Origin: Saprospiraceae bacterium | GTDB lineage: Bacteria > Bacteroidota > Bacteroidia > Chitinophagales > Saprospiraceae | DNA: 64,000 bases | Assembly (NCBI GenBank): GCA_958295895.1 | Contig: CATQHI010000002.1 | Span: forward strand, 426,696-490,695 | Direction: 5' to 3' | In this document: in pieces, positions 45,818 to 54,173 of the stretch | Layout: every line of letters starts with the position of its first letter | Position numbering within the stretch: the stretch's first letter is position 1 | The notes under the pieces: generated by a model | The model's input: only the letters and a program-made list of their open reading frames with translations | Databases searched by the model: none | Told to the model about the DNA's origin: nothing | Program-made: the position numbers and the translations under genes

Positions 45818-46657
45818 CTACGCAGCAGTCAACTCAAACACCGTAATCTCCGGCCGCACGTTGAAGCGCAGGGGCCATAGGCAGCCCAGCGCCCGGTTGA
45901 CGTACAGGGTGCGGTCATCTTGCAGGTCGACCCGGCCGGCCGCATACCGTTCGTTCCTCACCGGTAGCACGGGCGGGTTCAGAAAGGGGGGTTTGACCTG
46001 CCCACCGTGGGTGTGGCCGGCCAGGATCCAGCCGCGGTAGCCGTGCCAGACGTCCATGTCGCAGACATCGGGGTTATGGCAGAGTAATACGGTGGGCTGC
46101 TCGGTATCGTGCTGTGGCATGACCTGGTCGGGATGGAAGTTGGTGCCGTAGTAGTCATCGAGACCAAGGAAGTGGAGGCCGGCGCGAGTCGTAGCTGCGT
46201 TACGGAGGACCGTGACGCCGGCCGCTTTCAGGAGCTCCGTGATGCGCTCGGCTACGGCCGGCTCGGCCCAGCTGCGGCCGTAGTCGTGGTTGCCGAGAAT
46301 GCCGATGGTGCCCAGGCGGCCGTGCACCGTGTGCCGGAGTACGTCTTCCAGTTGCCCAAACTGCTCCGCATTCTCGTAGCTGACGTAGTCACCGGTGTAG
46401 ACCACGAAGTCTGGATCCAGCGCCTGGGCGGCCCGAAACGACTCGATGAGGTAGCGCGGATTGAAACGGTTACCGACGTGGATGTCACTGATCTGTAGAA
46501 GAGTCTTGCCGGCTAGGTCGGCGGGTAGGTTAGTGACCGGCATCTGCTGGTGGACGAACTCCATCCAGTAGGGTTCTACCTGCCAGCTGTAAAAACCGGT
46601 AATCCCACCGATTCCCGCGGTGAGCGTACCTAGGCGAATAACTTGACGGCGCGTCAC
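45818..46657 (-). CDS. Membrane-associated metallophosphoesterase (YkuE/LpxG-like)
   Basis: The 279-residue protein begins with GTG, then TRRQVIRLGTLTAGIGGITG, a Tat-like or signal-anchor N-terminus. The dimetal site is complete: Asp58-x-His60 (SDIHVGN), Gly89-Asp90 (TGDYVSYEN), Asn123-His124-Asp125 (GNHDYG), CHNPD and AGHTHGGQ. Relatives cleave UDP-2,3-diacylglucosamine in lipid A synthesis or act as general phosphodiesterases; the substrate here is open. Confidence 0.88.
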   Translation of the reverse strand: MTRRQVIRLGTLTAGIGGITGFYSWQVEPYWMEFVHQQMPVTNLPADLAGKTLLQISDIHVGNRFNPRYLIESFRAAQALDPDFVVYTGDYVSYENAEQFGQLEDVLRHTVHGRLGTIGILGNHDYGRSWAEPAVAERITELLKAAGVTVLRNAATTRAGLHFLGLDDYYGTNFHPDQVMPQHDTEQPTVLLCHNPDVCDMDVWHGYRGWILAGHTHGGQVKPPFLNPPVLPVRNERYAAGRVDLQDDRTLYVNRALGCLWPLRFNVRPEITVFELTAA

Positions 46658-46661
46658 GGCA

Positions 46662-46669
46662 CGAAGATA
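46662..46669 (-). promoter_or_regulatory. -7-like element TATCTTCG of the metallophosphoesterase
   Basis: TATCTTCG (one base off TAnnTTTG) ends four bases before the GTG start at 46657, predicting a leaderless mRNA. No -33 TTG is seen. Confidence 0.4.
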
Positions 46670-46685
46670 AGGTTACACGTACGGC

Positions 46686-47280
46686 CTAGAGAGACCTCAG
46701 GTAACCAACGGAAATCAGCAGGCCCCTACACAAGGAGAAGTTTTCGCGGTCAACGTGCTCCATACCCCGGTACGTTCCGACCCGGGTGGATAGGCTACTT
46801 CCCCCCAGCTCATAGCGCAGCATACCGCCAAGGGTGTAGCCGTAGTCCAGGCGGCGCATAGTGCTGCTGCTGTGATTCAACACCAACTTTTCGGTTACCT
46901 GACTGCCGCTGAAGCCATCCGTCACCGTACGGTTGGCGGAAAATAAGTAGGATGCGCTTGCCCCTACGTAAGCATGCAGACTAAGGCCATGGTAGCTCAC
47001 CACCTCAGTCAACAACGAAGGGACAAGTTGAAGGTAGTCGAGGCGTAGCTCGGTGTCCTGGTTAAAAATAATGAAACCCGGCTCACACGCCGCCCCCGCT
47101 CAACCGCATCTCAGTCACCGCCGAGACATGCCAGGCGTGAATATGGGTACGGGCATCTTCGGGCAGGTCGACGTCGTACCGCTCGTGTGAGCGATTGTAT
47201 CCGGAAAGAAAACCAACGGAGGTCTGAGCCTGTAGCGCACCGCAGGTGGCCAGCAGTAGTAGAGAGAAGCAGAGGCGCAA
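46686..47280 (-). pseudogene. Outer-membrane beta-barrel protein broken by one frameshift
   Basis: Two frames join into one protein of about 197 residues. The first has a TTG start at 47280 and a signal peptide (MRLCFSLLLLATCGALQAQ), then TSVGFLSGYNRSHERYDVDL. The second continues EPGFIIFNQDTELRLDYLQL and LSLHAYVGASASYLFSANRT to LLISVGYLRSL. Frame changes near 47092-47099 in a run of five G, where one extra G breaks the reading. The order of strands suits a PorT/OMP_b-brl family barrel. Sequencing error or slippage are both possible. No function can be given. Confidence 0.65.
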
Positions 47281-47405
47281 GGGGCAGGGAGGTTTGATCG
47301 ATCCGTCAGACGGTGATTAGTCTCCCCTACGTTGGTTTCACCTAAACTTTAATTTTCGCACCACCCTCGAGCATTTCACTGGTGCAACTGATCCGATCAG
47401 TCAGG

Positions 47406-47837
47406 CTAGCGCTTCAAAAAGCGGTCGGTACGGAATACTTGCTCGCCGCCCGGTACCAGGCTTTCCAGTCCACAGTTGCACTCCAGGGCGGCGGTGAGGT
47501 AGCGAATGGTGAGTTGCTCGTCCGATACTCCGAGTACTTCGTAGTCGACGGCGCGAAGTCCGAGGTCCGGAAGGGGCCGGGTCTCGATGATCTTGCCGTC
47601 CAGCACCCAACTGCCGCGCTCGGCGTTGCGGGTGTAGCTTCCGCCGGCCGCTAGGCTCAGTAGCGTGGTGGTATCCCTGCGCTGAAACATCTCCTGGCCG
47701 GAGGTGGCCCGGGTGATGGAAAACTCCTGGAGCCGCCAGTCGGCGGAGAGGGTCTCGGTGGTGATGCTGTCGTCGGTGTCTTTGGTGCAGGAGGTGAAAA
47801 AGAGTAGGAGTAGAGGGACTAGCAACAGGTGTTTCAT
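47406..47837 (-). CDS. Lipocalin-like lipoprotein
   Basis: The 143-residue product has a lipoprotein signal (LLLLFFTSC, Cys17). A small beta-barrel pattern follows, typical of lipocalin-like proteins of Bacteroidota: DWRLQEFSITRATSG, LSLAAGGSYTRNAERGSWVLDG, YEVLGVSDEQLTIRY. Ligand and role are unknown. Its own leader is short and the repeat at 47894 lies upstream. Confidence 0.7.
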   Translation of the reverse strand: MKHLLLVPLLLLFFTSCTKDTDDSITTETLSADWRLQEFSITRATSGQEMFQRRDTTTLLSLAAGGSYTRNAERGSWVLDGKIIETRPLPDLGLRAVDYEVLGVSDEQLTIRYLTAALECNCGLESLVPGGEQVFRTDRFLKR

Positions 47838-47893
47838 AGTACTAACGGTGTTGAGAAGTGACTATATCGCGAAACGCTTGTTGCTGAAAGTTT

Positions 47894-47945
47894 AGCGCAG
47901 CCGAAGGCTGCATTTTGCTGGCGCTGCCGGAGGCAGCATTGTACT
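47894..47945. repeat. Paired-hairpin repeat (REP-like), copy A
   Basis: Hairpins GCAGCC-GAA-GGCTGC (47897-47911) and GCTGCC-GGA-GGCAGC (47923-47937), followed by ATTGTACT. It aligns over about 52 bases with the copy at 53488 and, inverted, with the left part of 19091. Its right end touches the 3' end of the oxidoreductase gene. Confidence 0.75.
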
Positions 47946-47947
47946 GG

Positions 47948-49315
47948 TCACACCATTTTCATCTTGGCGGGGTCCCAGTCCACAACGCGGCGCTCGTAGT
48001 AGCTAGTATTGGCGGCCAGGGAAGGGGCCGCGGCGCGGAATCCGAAAGCACCGTCCTCTATGACCTTACCGCCGGTGCGGATGGCCTCGAACCAGTTACC
48101 GAAGTGGTGCACGTGGTCGGAGTAGCCCTCAGGGGCGCGGTAGGTCCACTCATCCGGTTCCTGTACGGTGGCGGGGGCCGGGGGGTATTCGGATTTGTAC
48201 CACCTTTCAAATTCCGCACGGCCGGCCTGCGAGAAGGTGCCGAAGGAATCCCAGCCACCGTAGCCGGGGGCCTTTGGTAGGGTCTTGCGCGAAAGGGTGA
48301 TGCTACCGCCGTCCACCTCCAGGCTCCCCTCGGTGCCCACGAAGCGAGTACGGGTGCCACCCCCGCCACCGTCGACGAAATTGACCCGTAGCTGCATGTT
48401 AAAGGCCGGATGCCCCTCCTGCGCGCCGTAGTCACAACTGGCGATGAAGACATCGGGTACGTCACGCCCGTCCTTCCAGTAGCGTAGGCCGCCGGTGGAA
48501 AAGATCCGCTCTGGACCCAGGGAGTCAAGGATGCGGTGAGCACCACTGAACAAGTGCACGAAAAGATCGCCCGCCACCCCCGTACCGTAGTCGCGGTAGT
48601 TGCGCCAGCGGAAGAAACGGGTAGCATCGAAGGGCCGGTCGCCGGTATCCTTCAGGAAGGTGTCCCAGTCCACGGTCTCGGGGGAGGCATCGCGGGGGAT
48701 GGAATACTGCCAGGCCCCCAGTGCATCGAAGCGATCGTTGTAGGTCTCGACCAGTACCAGCTGACCAAGATCACCCCGCCGGTAGAGCTCCCGCGCTTGC
48801 TCGGTCAGAATGGAGCTCACCCGCTGACTGCCCACCATCAGCACCCCCTCGTTGCGCCGCTCGGCCTCCAGCACGGGGTGGCCCTCGTCGAGTTGCTGTA
48901 CCAACGGCTTTTCGCAGTATACGTGCTTACCGGCGTCCAGGGCGGCAATGGTGATGGTATCGTGCCAGTGATCGGGGGTGGCTACGATCACGGCGTCCAC
49001 GTCCGGGCGGGCGAGTACCTCGCGGTAGTCACGGGTTACGAAGAGCTCATTACCGTACACCTCCCGGGCGCGCTCCAATCGGCCGGTGTAGAGGTCGCAG
49101 GCGGCTACCAGTTCCACGCCTACGTTTTGCAGTGCGGCATTTACGTCGTTGAGGCCCTGGATGCCCATACCGATGCAGGCCAGGTTGATGCTGTCGTTGG
49201 GACCGTATCCGAAGCGGGGGGCAGCCACTAGCTCCGCCCCGGAAAGAAGTATGGGAGCGGTAAGTAGACTACCTGAAAATTGCCTTAAAAACCGGCGACG
49301 GGAAGACACAGACAT
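47948..49315 (-). CDS. Gfo/Idh/MocA-family oxidoreductase with Tat signal
   Basis: The 455-residue protein has a twin-arginine signal (SSRRRFLRQFSGSLLTAPIL). The Rossmann domain has INLACIGMGIQG, the nucleotide-binding ACDLYTGR, VIVATPDHWH and the catalytic EKPL motif (HVYCEKPL). The C-terminal alpha/beta domain has GTGVAGDLFVHLFSGAHRIL. Exported members of this family act on sugars or cyclitols, with bound NAD(P). The substrate is unknown; a glycan role would fit the nearby locus but is not shown. Confidence 0.9.
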   Translation of the reverse strand: MSVSSRRRFLRQFSGSLLTAPILLSGAELVAAPRFGYGPNDSINLACIGMGIQGLNDVNAALQNVGVELVAACDLYTGRLERAREVYGNELFVTRDYREVLARPDVDAVIVATPDHWHDTITIAALDAGKHVYCEKPLVQQLDEGHPVLEAERRNEGVLMVGSQRVSSILTEQARELYRRGDLGQLVLVETYNDRFDALGAWQYSIPRDASPETVDWDTFLKDTGDRPFDATRFFRWRNYRDYGTGVAGDLFVHLFSGAHRILDSLGPERIFSTGGLRYWKDGRDVPDVFIASCDYGAQEGHPAFNMQLRVNFVDGGGGGTRTRFVGTEGSLEVDGGSITLSRKTLPKAPGYGGWDSFGTFSQAGRAEFERWYKSEYPPAPATVQEPDEWTYRAPEGYSDHVHHFGNWFEAIRTGGKVIEDGAFGFRAAAPSLAANTSYYERRVVDWDPAKMKMV

Positions 49316-49379
49316 GGTAGTGTAAGATTAATGCGATGATCGATATAAGAGGCCCACAATTTACACCGTACCCGGCTTA

Positions 49380-49403
49380 CATCTAGGGCCCCTGCCCCAG
49401 ATG
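49380..49403. repeat. Hairpin repeat related to the centre of the 19091 element
   Basis: CATCT-A-GGG, loop CCCCTG, CCC-C-AGATG. It shares flanks GGCTTACATC and GATGACGC with the hairpin at 19175-19198. The stem pair CATCA/TGATG there is CATCT/AGATG here, a compensated change. Confidence 0.5.
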
Positions 49404-49433
49404 ACGCAGCCCACCTATTACACCTTCTACTAC

Positions 49434-49475
49434 CGTCTAACCCGCGCAGCGTCTAACCCGCGCAGCGGTCTAAAC
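49434..49475. repeat. Tandem repeat of a 16-base unit
   Basis: CGTCTAACCCGCGCAG occurs twice in a row (49434-49449 and 49450-49465), followed by a degenerate third start CGGTCTAAAC. It lies between the oxidoreductase and tatA genes. Confidence 0.6.
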
Positions 49476-49513
49476 AACTTCCCCCGCCCGCAAACGTTAT
49501 CCACACCAGGCCG

Positions 49514-49521
49514 TATCTTTG
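49514..49521 (+). promoter_or_regulatory. -7 promoter element TATCTTTG of tatA
   Basis: An exact TAnnTTTG match, 24 bases before the ATG at 49546; the transcript leader would be about 20 bases. It also rules out the TTG start at 49519, which lies inside the element. Confidence 0.5.
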
Positions 49522-49545
49522 TCCGGCCCCTTAATTATACTGACC

Positions 49546-49833
49546 ATGACTACGACGCTGCTGTTCCTCAATGCTATCGGACCGGAGATGATTCTGGTCT
49601 TCTTCGCCATTCTGCTGCTGTTCGGCGGCAAGAAAATTCCCGAACTGATGCGCGGCATCGGTAAGGGTATCCGCGAGTTCAATACCGCGAAGGGTTCCCT
49701 CGAGCAGGAGCTTAAGGAGGGCATGCGCGAGGAAGAACAGCGCGAACGTGATGCCCGTGAGCTTAAAGAACTCCGCGAGCGTGAAGCCCGCCGCCAGCGC
49801 GAGGAGTCCTTCATCACCCGCGACACTGAATAG
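49546..49833 (+). CDS. tatA: Sec-independent protein translocase TatA
   Basis: The 95-residue protein has the TatA/B fold: one transmembrane helix (about residues 8-27, IGPEMILVFFAILLLF), the hinge FGGKKIPELMRGIGKGIREF with its conserved Phe-Gly, and a charged amphipathic tail. Only one such gene is here and TatC is not in the window. TatA forms the pore for folded proteins with twin-arginine signals. Predicted substrates are encoded at 47948 and possibly 45818 and 30600. Confidence 0.92.
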   Translation: MTTTLLFLNAIGPEMILVFFAILLLFGGKKIPELMRGIGKGIREFNTAKGSLEQELKEGMREEEQRERDARELKELREREARRQREESFITRDTE

Positions 49834-49850
49834 CTTCGTCGGCCGAGTGG

Positions 49851-50927
49851 CTACCGCAGTAGCTGCATCCCCGCCCGGTCCACCTCCGGCCCCATCAGCA
49901 ACGCATTGGTCAGCACGACCACCCCGCGCCGCTGCCCCACATCTACGCCCGTGAACGCCCGGTAGCCCGCTACCGCTCCGTTGTGCCAGTATACGGTACG
50001 ACCCGGTTCGGGGCTGAGAATCTGCCAGGCCAGCCCCACTGCCTGCGGGCCCTCTAGTTCAACCACCGGTTCACGCGTCAGGGTCAGTACCTGATTGCTC
50101 GTATCCAGCTGGGCGATCAGAAACCGCGCCATGTCCTGCGGCGTAGATATGATTGCGCCCGCACCCGCCATCGCATCCGTAAAGTGCCAATAGGGGGCCG
50201 GCGTACCGTCCGTGCTATAACCGGGTACCAGCTCGGCGCGGCTGCTGTCCGGCCCGTTCGAGGACTGCGTCATACCGAGGGGGTCAAAGATGCGCTCGCG
50301 CAGTGCCTCCCCATAGGTCGTCTTGGCTAGCCTGTGCGTCAGGGTATAGGCCAGGATACCGAAACCCAGGTTGGAGTACACGCTGCTGCCGTCCTGTTGC
50401 ACCCCCATCTCATCGCGTAGGTAGGCTTCCAGTTGCTCCGGCCCGTAAGCACCGTAGGGATTGTCTGGACTCACGATCAGCCCGGGCATGTTGTTGGGCA
50501 GCCGCGGCAGTCCGGCGGTATGGCTGGCCAGCTGACCGTAGGTGAAGACGATGCTATCGTGAAAGGGGAAATTGTAGGCGGCATTCACGGTATCGTCTAG
50601 CCCGATCTCCCCCCGCTCCACCGCATCCGCCAGCAGGGTGGCCGTGAAGATCTTGGAGATCGAGCCGATGGCGAAGCCCTTATCGTGGTTGTCGACCGTT
50701 ACCACCCGCCCGGCTTCGTGGCGGGCACCGAGATAGTCCGTTTGGCCGTCGTGGAGGTAGGCGATGGCGACTTCTCCATTTACGGGCAGTTGAGCGGCCA
50801 GGTCATATATGACGGCCAGTTGGGCGGAGTCCAGGTCGTCGGACTCTAGCTCATTACGCAGCGTATCGGTCTGGGCGGTGGTCATGAGGGAGGTGAGTAG
50901 GATACAAAGGAGCAGGAGGCGTCTCAT
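49851..50927 (-). CDS. Serine hydrolase, class C beta-lactamase/D-alanyl carboxypeptidase family
   Basis: The 358-residue protein has a signal peptide (LLLCILLTSLMTTAQ) and the three motifs of the family: Ser89-x-x-Lys92 (GSISKIF), Tyr184-Ser-Asn (VYSNLGFG) and His-Asn-Gly (WHNGAVAG). Such periplasmic enzymes include esterases, peptidases and beta-lactamases, and substrate cannot be read from these motifs. A copy of the TTGCACC motif lies 30 bases upstream of its start and may be part of the promoter. Confidence 0.9.
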   Translation of the reverse strand: MRRLLLLCILLTSLMTTAQTDTLRNELESDDLDSAQLAVIYDLAAQLPVNGEVAIAYLHDGQTDYLGARHEAGRVVTVDNHDKGFAIGSISKIFTATLLADAVERGEIGLDDTVNAAYNFPFHDSIVFTYGQLASHTAGLPRLPNNMPGLIVSPDNPYGAYGPEQLEAYLRDEMGVQQDGSSVYSNLGFGILAYTLTHRLAKTTYGEALRERIFDPLGMTQSSNGPDSSRAELVPGYSTDGTPAPYWHFTDAMAGAGAIISTPQDMARFLIAQLDTSNQVLTLTREPVVELEGPQAVGLAWQILSPEPGRTVYWHNGAVAGYRAFTGVDVGQRRGVVVLTNALLMGPEVDRAGMQLLR

Positions 50928-50956
50928 CAGATAGTGTTTCCCAGAAGGTAGGTAGC

Positions 50957-50977
50957 GGGCGGGGCCGCAGGTGCAAG
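50957..50977 (-). repeat. Copy of the dispersed TTGCACCTGCGGCCCCGCCC motif upstream of the serine hydrolase
   Basis: Exact match to the 20-base core, oriented towards the hydrolase gene. Its TTG is followed after 19 bases by TACCTACC and after 23 bases by TACCTTCT, so it could be the -33 end of a promoter, as at 57552. Confidence 0.55.
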
Positions 50978-51012
50978 CAATCGACGAACGGCGGCCTTTA
51001 GCGGCTTAAACC

Positions 51013-51020
51013 TACCTTTG
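51013..51020 (+). promoter_or_regulatory. -7 promoter element TACCTTTG of lysS
   Basis: An exact TAnnTTTG match. Transcription should start near 51024, leaving a leader of about 50 bases that begins with the 13-bp palindrome described next. Confidence 0.5.
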
Positions 51021-51028
51021 CCTGCCAA

Positions 51029-51057
51029 CCGTTAGACGCTTCAGAAGCGTCTAACGG
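51029..51057 (+). promoter_or_regulatory. 13-bp perfect hairpin in the lysS leader
   Basis: CCGTTAGACGCTT, loop CAG, AAGCGTCTAACGG. It starts about five bases after the predicted transcription start and ends 17 bases before the ATG at 51075. It could be an mRNA stabiliser, a translation control stem or a dispersed repeat; the words GTCTAAC and GTTAGACG recur at 49434-49475 and near 52632. Confidence 0.5.
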
Positions 51058-51074
51058 CTTCAAGCCCCTCACAA

Positions 51075-52598
51075 ATGGAACTCACCGACCAGGAAACCAC
51101 CCGCCGCGACAACCTCGCCAAGATCCGCGCCCTGGGCATCGAGCCCTTCCCGGCCGCCTCCTTCCCCGTCACCCACCTGGCCGCCGATATCCTGGCGCAG
51201 GTGGAGGAAGATGAGGAGGGCAAGGTCACCAACCTGCAGGACGTTACCCTGGCCGGCCGCATCATGAGTCAGCGCATCATGGGCAAGGCCGCCTTCGCTA
51301 ACCTGCAGGACAGCAGCGGCCGCATCCAGCTCTACGTGAGCCGCGACGATATTGCCCCCGGCGAGGACAAGGCGCTGTACAATGACCTATTTAAGAAGCT
51401 GATCGACCTGGGCGACTTCGTCGGCGTGAAGGGCTTTGTGTTCAAGACCCGTACCGGCGAGATCAGCGTACACGTGAGGGAGCTGACCTTCCTCGGTAAG
51501 TCGTTGCGCCCCCTGCCCAGCCCCAAGAAGGACGAGGAGGGAAAAGTCTACGACGAGTTCAAGGACCCCGAGCTCCGCTACCGTATGCGCTACGTCGACC
51601 TCACCGTCAATCCAAAGGTGAAGGAAACCTTCCGCAAGCGTAGCCGCCTCATCACCGCCATGCGCCAGTTCCTCGATGACCTCGGTCTGATGGAGGTAGA
51701 GACGCCCGTGCTCCAGCCCATCCACGGAGGGGCCGCCGCCCGCCCCTTCAAGACCCACCACAATACGCTGGACGTGCCGATGTACCTGCGTATCGCCAAT
51801 GAGCTGTACCTGAAGCGGCTCATCATCGGGGGCTTCGACGGGGTGTACGAGTTCGCCAAAACCTTCCGCAATGAGGGCATGGACCGGACCCACAACCCGG
51901 AGTTCACCATGGTCGAGTTCTACGTGGCCTACAAGGACTACCACTGGATGATGGATACCTGCGAGCAGCTCCTCGAGCACAGCGTACGGGCCATCGGCGA
52001 CGGGGGCAGCACCGAGGTTACCATCGACGGCAAGACCATCGACTTTCGGGGTCCCTACCGCCGCCTCACCATGGCTGATGCCATCCGCGAGCACACCGGC
52101 GAGGACATCGAAGGGGCCGACGAGGCCGAATTACGCGCCATCGCCGAGCGCCTCGACGTACACGTCGACAAGACCATGGGCCGCGGCAAGCTCATCGATG
52201 AGATATTTGGCGAACGCGTGGAGGCCAGTCTCGTCCAGCCCACCTTCATTACCGACTACCCGGTTGAGATGAGCCCGCTGACCAAGAAGCACCGCAGCAA
52301 GGAGGGCTTGGTCGAGCGCTTCGAGCTCATCGTCAACGGTAAGGAGCTGGCCAACGCCTACTCCGAGCTCAACGACCCTATCGACCAGCGCGCCCGCTTC
52401 GAGGAGCAGCTCCAACTCGCCCAGCGCGGCGACGCCGAGGCCATGGCCATGGACGAAGACTTCCTGCGCGCCCTCGAGTACGGCATGCCCCCCACGGCCG
52501 GTATCGGCATCGGCATCGACCGGCTGGTGATGCTGCTGACCGGGCAGAAGAGTATTCAGGAGGTGCTGTTTTTTCCGCAAATGAAACCGGAGCGGTAG
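51075..52598 (+). CDS. lysS: Lysyl-tRNA synthetase, class II
   Basis: The 507-residue enzyme has the OB-fold anticodon-binding domain ([18 protein letters not shown]) and the class II catalytic core. Motif 2 is [20 protein letters not shown] and motif 3 is [35 protein letters not shown] is the usual LysRS segment. It charges tRNA-Lys using ATP. Length is normal for the family. The C-terminal [10 protein letters not shown] is typical. Confidence 0.97.
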   Translation: MELTDQETTRRDNLAKIRALGIEPFPAASFPVTHLAADILAQVEEDEEGKVTNLQDVTLAGRIMSQRIMGKAAFANLQDSSGRIQLYVSRDDIAPGEDKALYNDLFKKLIDLGDFVGVKGFVFKTRTGEISVHVRELTFLGKSLRPLPSPKKDEEGKVYDEFKDPELRYRMRYVDLTVNPKVKETFRKRSRLITAMRQFLDDLGLMEVETPVLQPIHGGAAARPFKTHHNTLDVPMYLRIANELYLKRLIIGGFDGVYEFAKTFRNEGMDRTHNPEFTMVEFYVAYKDYHWMMDTCEQLLEHSVRAIGDGGSTEVTIDGKTIDFRGPYRRLTMADAIREHTGEDIEGADEAELRAIAERLDVHVDKTMGRGKLIDEIFGERVEASLVQPTFITDYPVEMSPLTKKHRSKEGLVERFELIVNGKELANAYSELNDPIDQRARFEEQLQLAQRGDAEAMAMDEDFLRALEYGMPPTAGIGIGIDRLVMLLTGQKSIQEVLFFPQMKPER

Positions 52599-52599
52599 A

Positions 52600-52614
52600 C
52601 TCCCCTTCGGGGAG
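52600..52614. terminator. Hairpin just after lysS (CTCCCC-TTC-GGGGAG)
   Basis: A 6-bp GC stem with loop TTC, two bases after the lysS stop codon. It has no T run, so it is either a weak terminator or another of the 6-bp-stem, 3-base-loop repeats of the window. Confidence 0.35.
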
Positions 52615-52670
52615 GTAGATCGCTTCGCTCGTTAGACGGCCCCACAACAACTCACCAACGCAACAACGCA

Positions 52671-53480
52671 ATGCTCTTCATCACCTGGGACGCCTCCCCC
52701 GAAATTTTCTCCATCGGCCCCATCACGCTGCGGTGGTACGGGATGATGTTTGCCGTGGGCTTCCTGCTGGGCTTCATGATGGTGCGGCGGATGTTCCTAC
52801 GGGAGGGGGCGCCGGAGGCGTGGCTGGACTACTGCTTTTACTTTCTCATCGGTGGTACGATCCTGGGAGCGCGGCTGGGGCATATCCTGTTTTACCAGTG
52901 GGATTACTACAGTCAGCACCCCGAAGACATCCTAAAAATTTGGGAGGGCGGCCTAGCCAGTCACGGCGGGGTGATTGGGGTGGTGACGGCGCTATGGCTC
53001 TTCAGCAAGTTCGTGAGCAAGAAGTCGTTCTTCTGGATCAGCGACAAGGTGGCCGCGCCCATCGCCCTGGTCGGCGCCATGATCCGCTTCGGCAATCTCA
53101 TGAACTCCGAGATTGTGGGTACGCCGAGCGATGCCCCCTGGGCCTTTCTCTTTGTCAACGCCGTACCGCGCACCCTAGCTGATGTGCCCCGCCACCCGGT
53201 ACAGATCTACGAATCGCTGAGCTACCTGCTCACCTTCGGCATCCTGCTAGCCCTGTACTGGAAGACGGATGCACGGCATAAACCCGGCTTCCTGACCGGC
53301 CTCTGGTTCGTACTCATCTTCGGCTTCCGCTTCGTGTGGGAGTACTTCAAGAGCGACCAGGGGGGCTTCGGGGAGGCGCTGACTACGGGGCAGTGGTTGA
53401 GTGTGCCTTGTGTGCTGGGGGGGCTGGTGTTGATGGCTTTGGCGCAGCGACGCAGGCCAACTGAAGTAGTCACTCCTTAA
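52671..53480 (+). CDS. lgt: Prolipoprotein diacylglyceryl transferase
   Basis: The 269-residue integral membrane enzyme has about seven helices. Family signatures: ITLRWYGMMFAVGFLLG near the start, GARLGHILFY, LASHGGVIGV, and the Lgt motif GAMIRFGNLMNSEIVGTPSD with RHPVQIYESL. It transfers diacylglycerol from phosphatidylglycerol to the lipobox Cys of prolipoproteins, including the many lipoproteins in this window. It starts 72 bases after lysS and may be co-transcribed. Confidence 0.96.
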   Translation: MLFITWDASPEIFSIGPITLRWYGMMFAVGFLLGFMMVRRMFLREGAPEAWLDYCFYFLIGGTILGARLGHILFYQWDYYSQHPEDILKIWEGGLASHGGVIGVVTALWLFSKFVSKKSFFWISDKVAAPIALVGAMIRFGNLMNSEIVGTPSDAPWAFLFVNAVPRTLADVPRHPVQIYESLSYLLTFGILLALYWKTDARHKPGFLTGLWFVLIFGFRFVWEYFKSDQGGFGEALTTGQWLSVPCVLGGLVLMALAQRRRPTEVVTP

Positions 53481-53487
53481 CTACCCT

Positions 53488-53539
53488 AGCGCAGCCGGAG
53501 GCTGCATTTTGCTGACGCTGCCGGAGGCAGCATTGTACT
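53488..53539. repeat. Paired-hairpin repeat (REP-like), copy B
   Basis: Hairpins GCAGCC-GGA-GGCTGC (53491-53505) and GCTGCC-GGA-GGCAGC (53517-53531), followed by ATTGTACT. It fills the gap between lgt and the HAD gene and ends seven bases before the HAD start codon. Confidence 0.75.
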
Positions 53540-53546
53540 CTACCCG

Positions 53547-54155
53547 ATGACCCACACCATCATCTTCGACCTCGGCAACGTCCTCATCGGCTGGCAGCCC
53601 CGCGCGCTTTTCGAGAAAGTGTTTGACACCAAAGAAGGGGTGGACTACTTCCTACAAAACGTAGCTACTCTGGAGTGGAACGAGAAGCAGGACGCCGGCC
53701 GCACCATTGCCGAGGGCACCCGCGAGCTGATCGAGCAGCACCCCGACTTCGAGCGCGAGATCCGCATCTATTATGACCGCTGGACGGAAACGATCACCGG
53801 GCCCATCGCCGGCACCGTCGAGATCCTCCGTGAGCTGCACGCAAGCGGAAAGTACCGCCTGCTGGCCCTGACCAACTGGTCGCACGAGCTCTTCCCCTGG
53901 GCCCGGCAGACCTTTGACTTTTTGGAGCTTTTCGAGGCCATCATGGTGTCTGGAGAGGTGGGGCTGCAGAAGCCCGATCCGGCGATCTACCGGCTGTTGC
54001 ACGATACGTACGACTTAAAGGGCTACGCCGACTGCGTTTTCATCGACGACAACCTGCGTAATGTGGAGGCGGCGCGGCGGGAGGGGCTGGATGCTATTCG
54101 GTTTAAGGGGGCGGAGGCGTTGCGGGGGGAGTTGCGGGAGCGGGGCATCCTTTAG
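53547..54155 (+). CDS. HAD-superfamily phosphatase (YihX-like)
   Basis: The 202-residue protein has HAD motif I as FDLGNVLIGW (nucleophile Asp near residue 7), motif II in LALTNWS, motif III Lys in LQKPDPAIY and motif IV FIDDNLRNVEAA. The DLGNV form of motif I and the small helical cap are like YihX, which hydrolyses sugar phosphates such as glucose-1-phosphate. The physiological substrate is open. The REP-like repeat lies directly upstream. Confidence 0.88.
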   Translation: MTHTIIFDLGNVLIGWQPRALFEKVFDTKEGVDYFLQNVATLEWNEKQDAGRTIAEGTRELIEQHPDFEREIRIYYDRWTETITGPIAGTVEILRELHASGKYRLLALTNWSHELFPWARQTFDFLELFEAIMVSGEVGLQKPDPAIYRLLHDTYDLKGYADCVFIDDNLRNVEAARREGLDAIRFKGAEALRGELRERGIL

Positions 54156-54173
54156 AGTACTCGGCGGACGAGG

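Noticed and set aside
51021..51074. T-box or lysine riboswitch before lysS
   Set aside because: The leader is only about 50 bases and contains one simple hairpin, with none of the conserved riboswitch or T-box elements.
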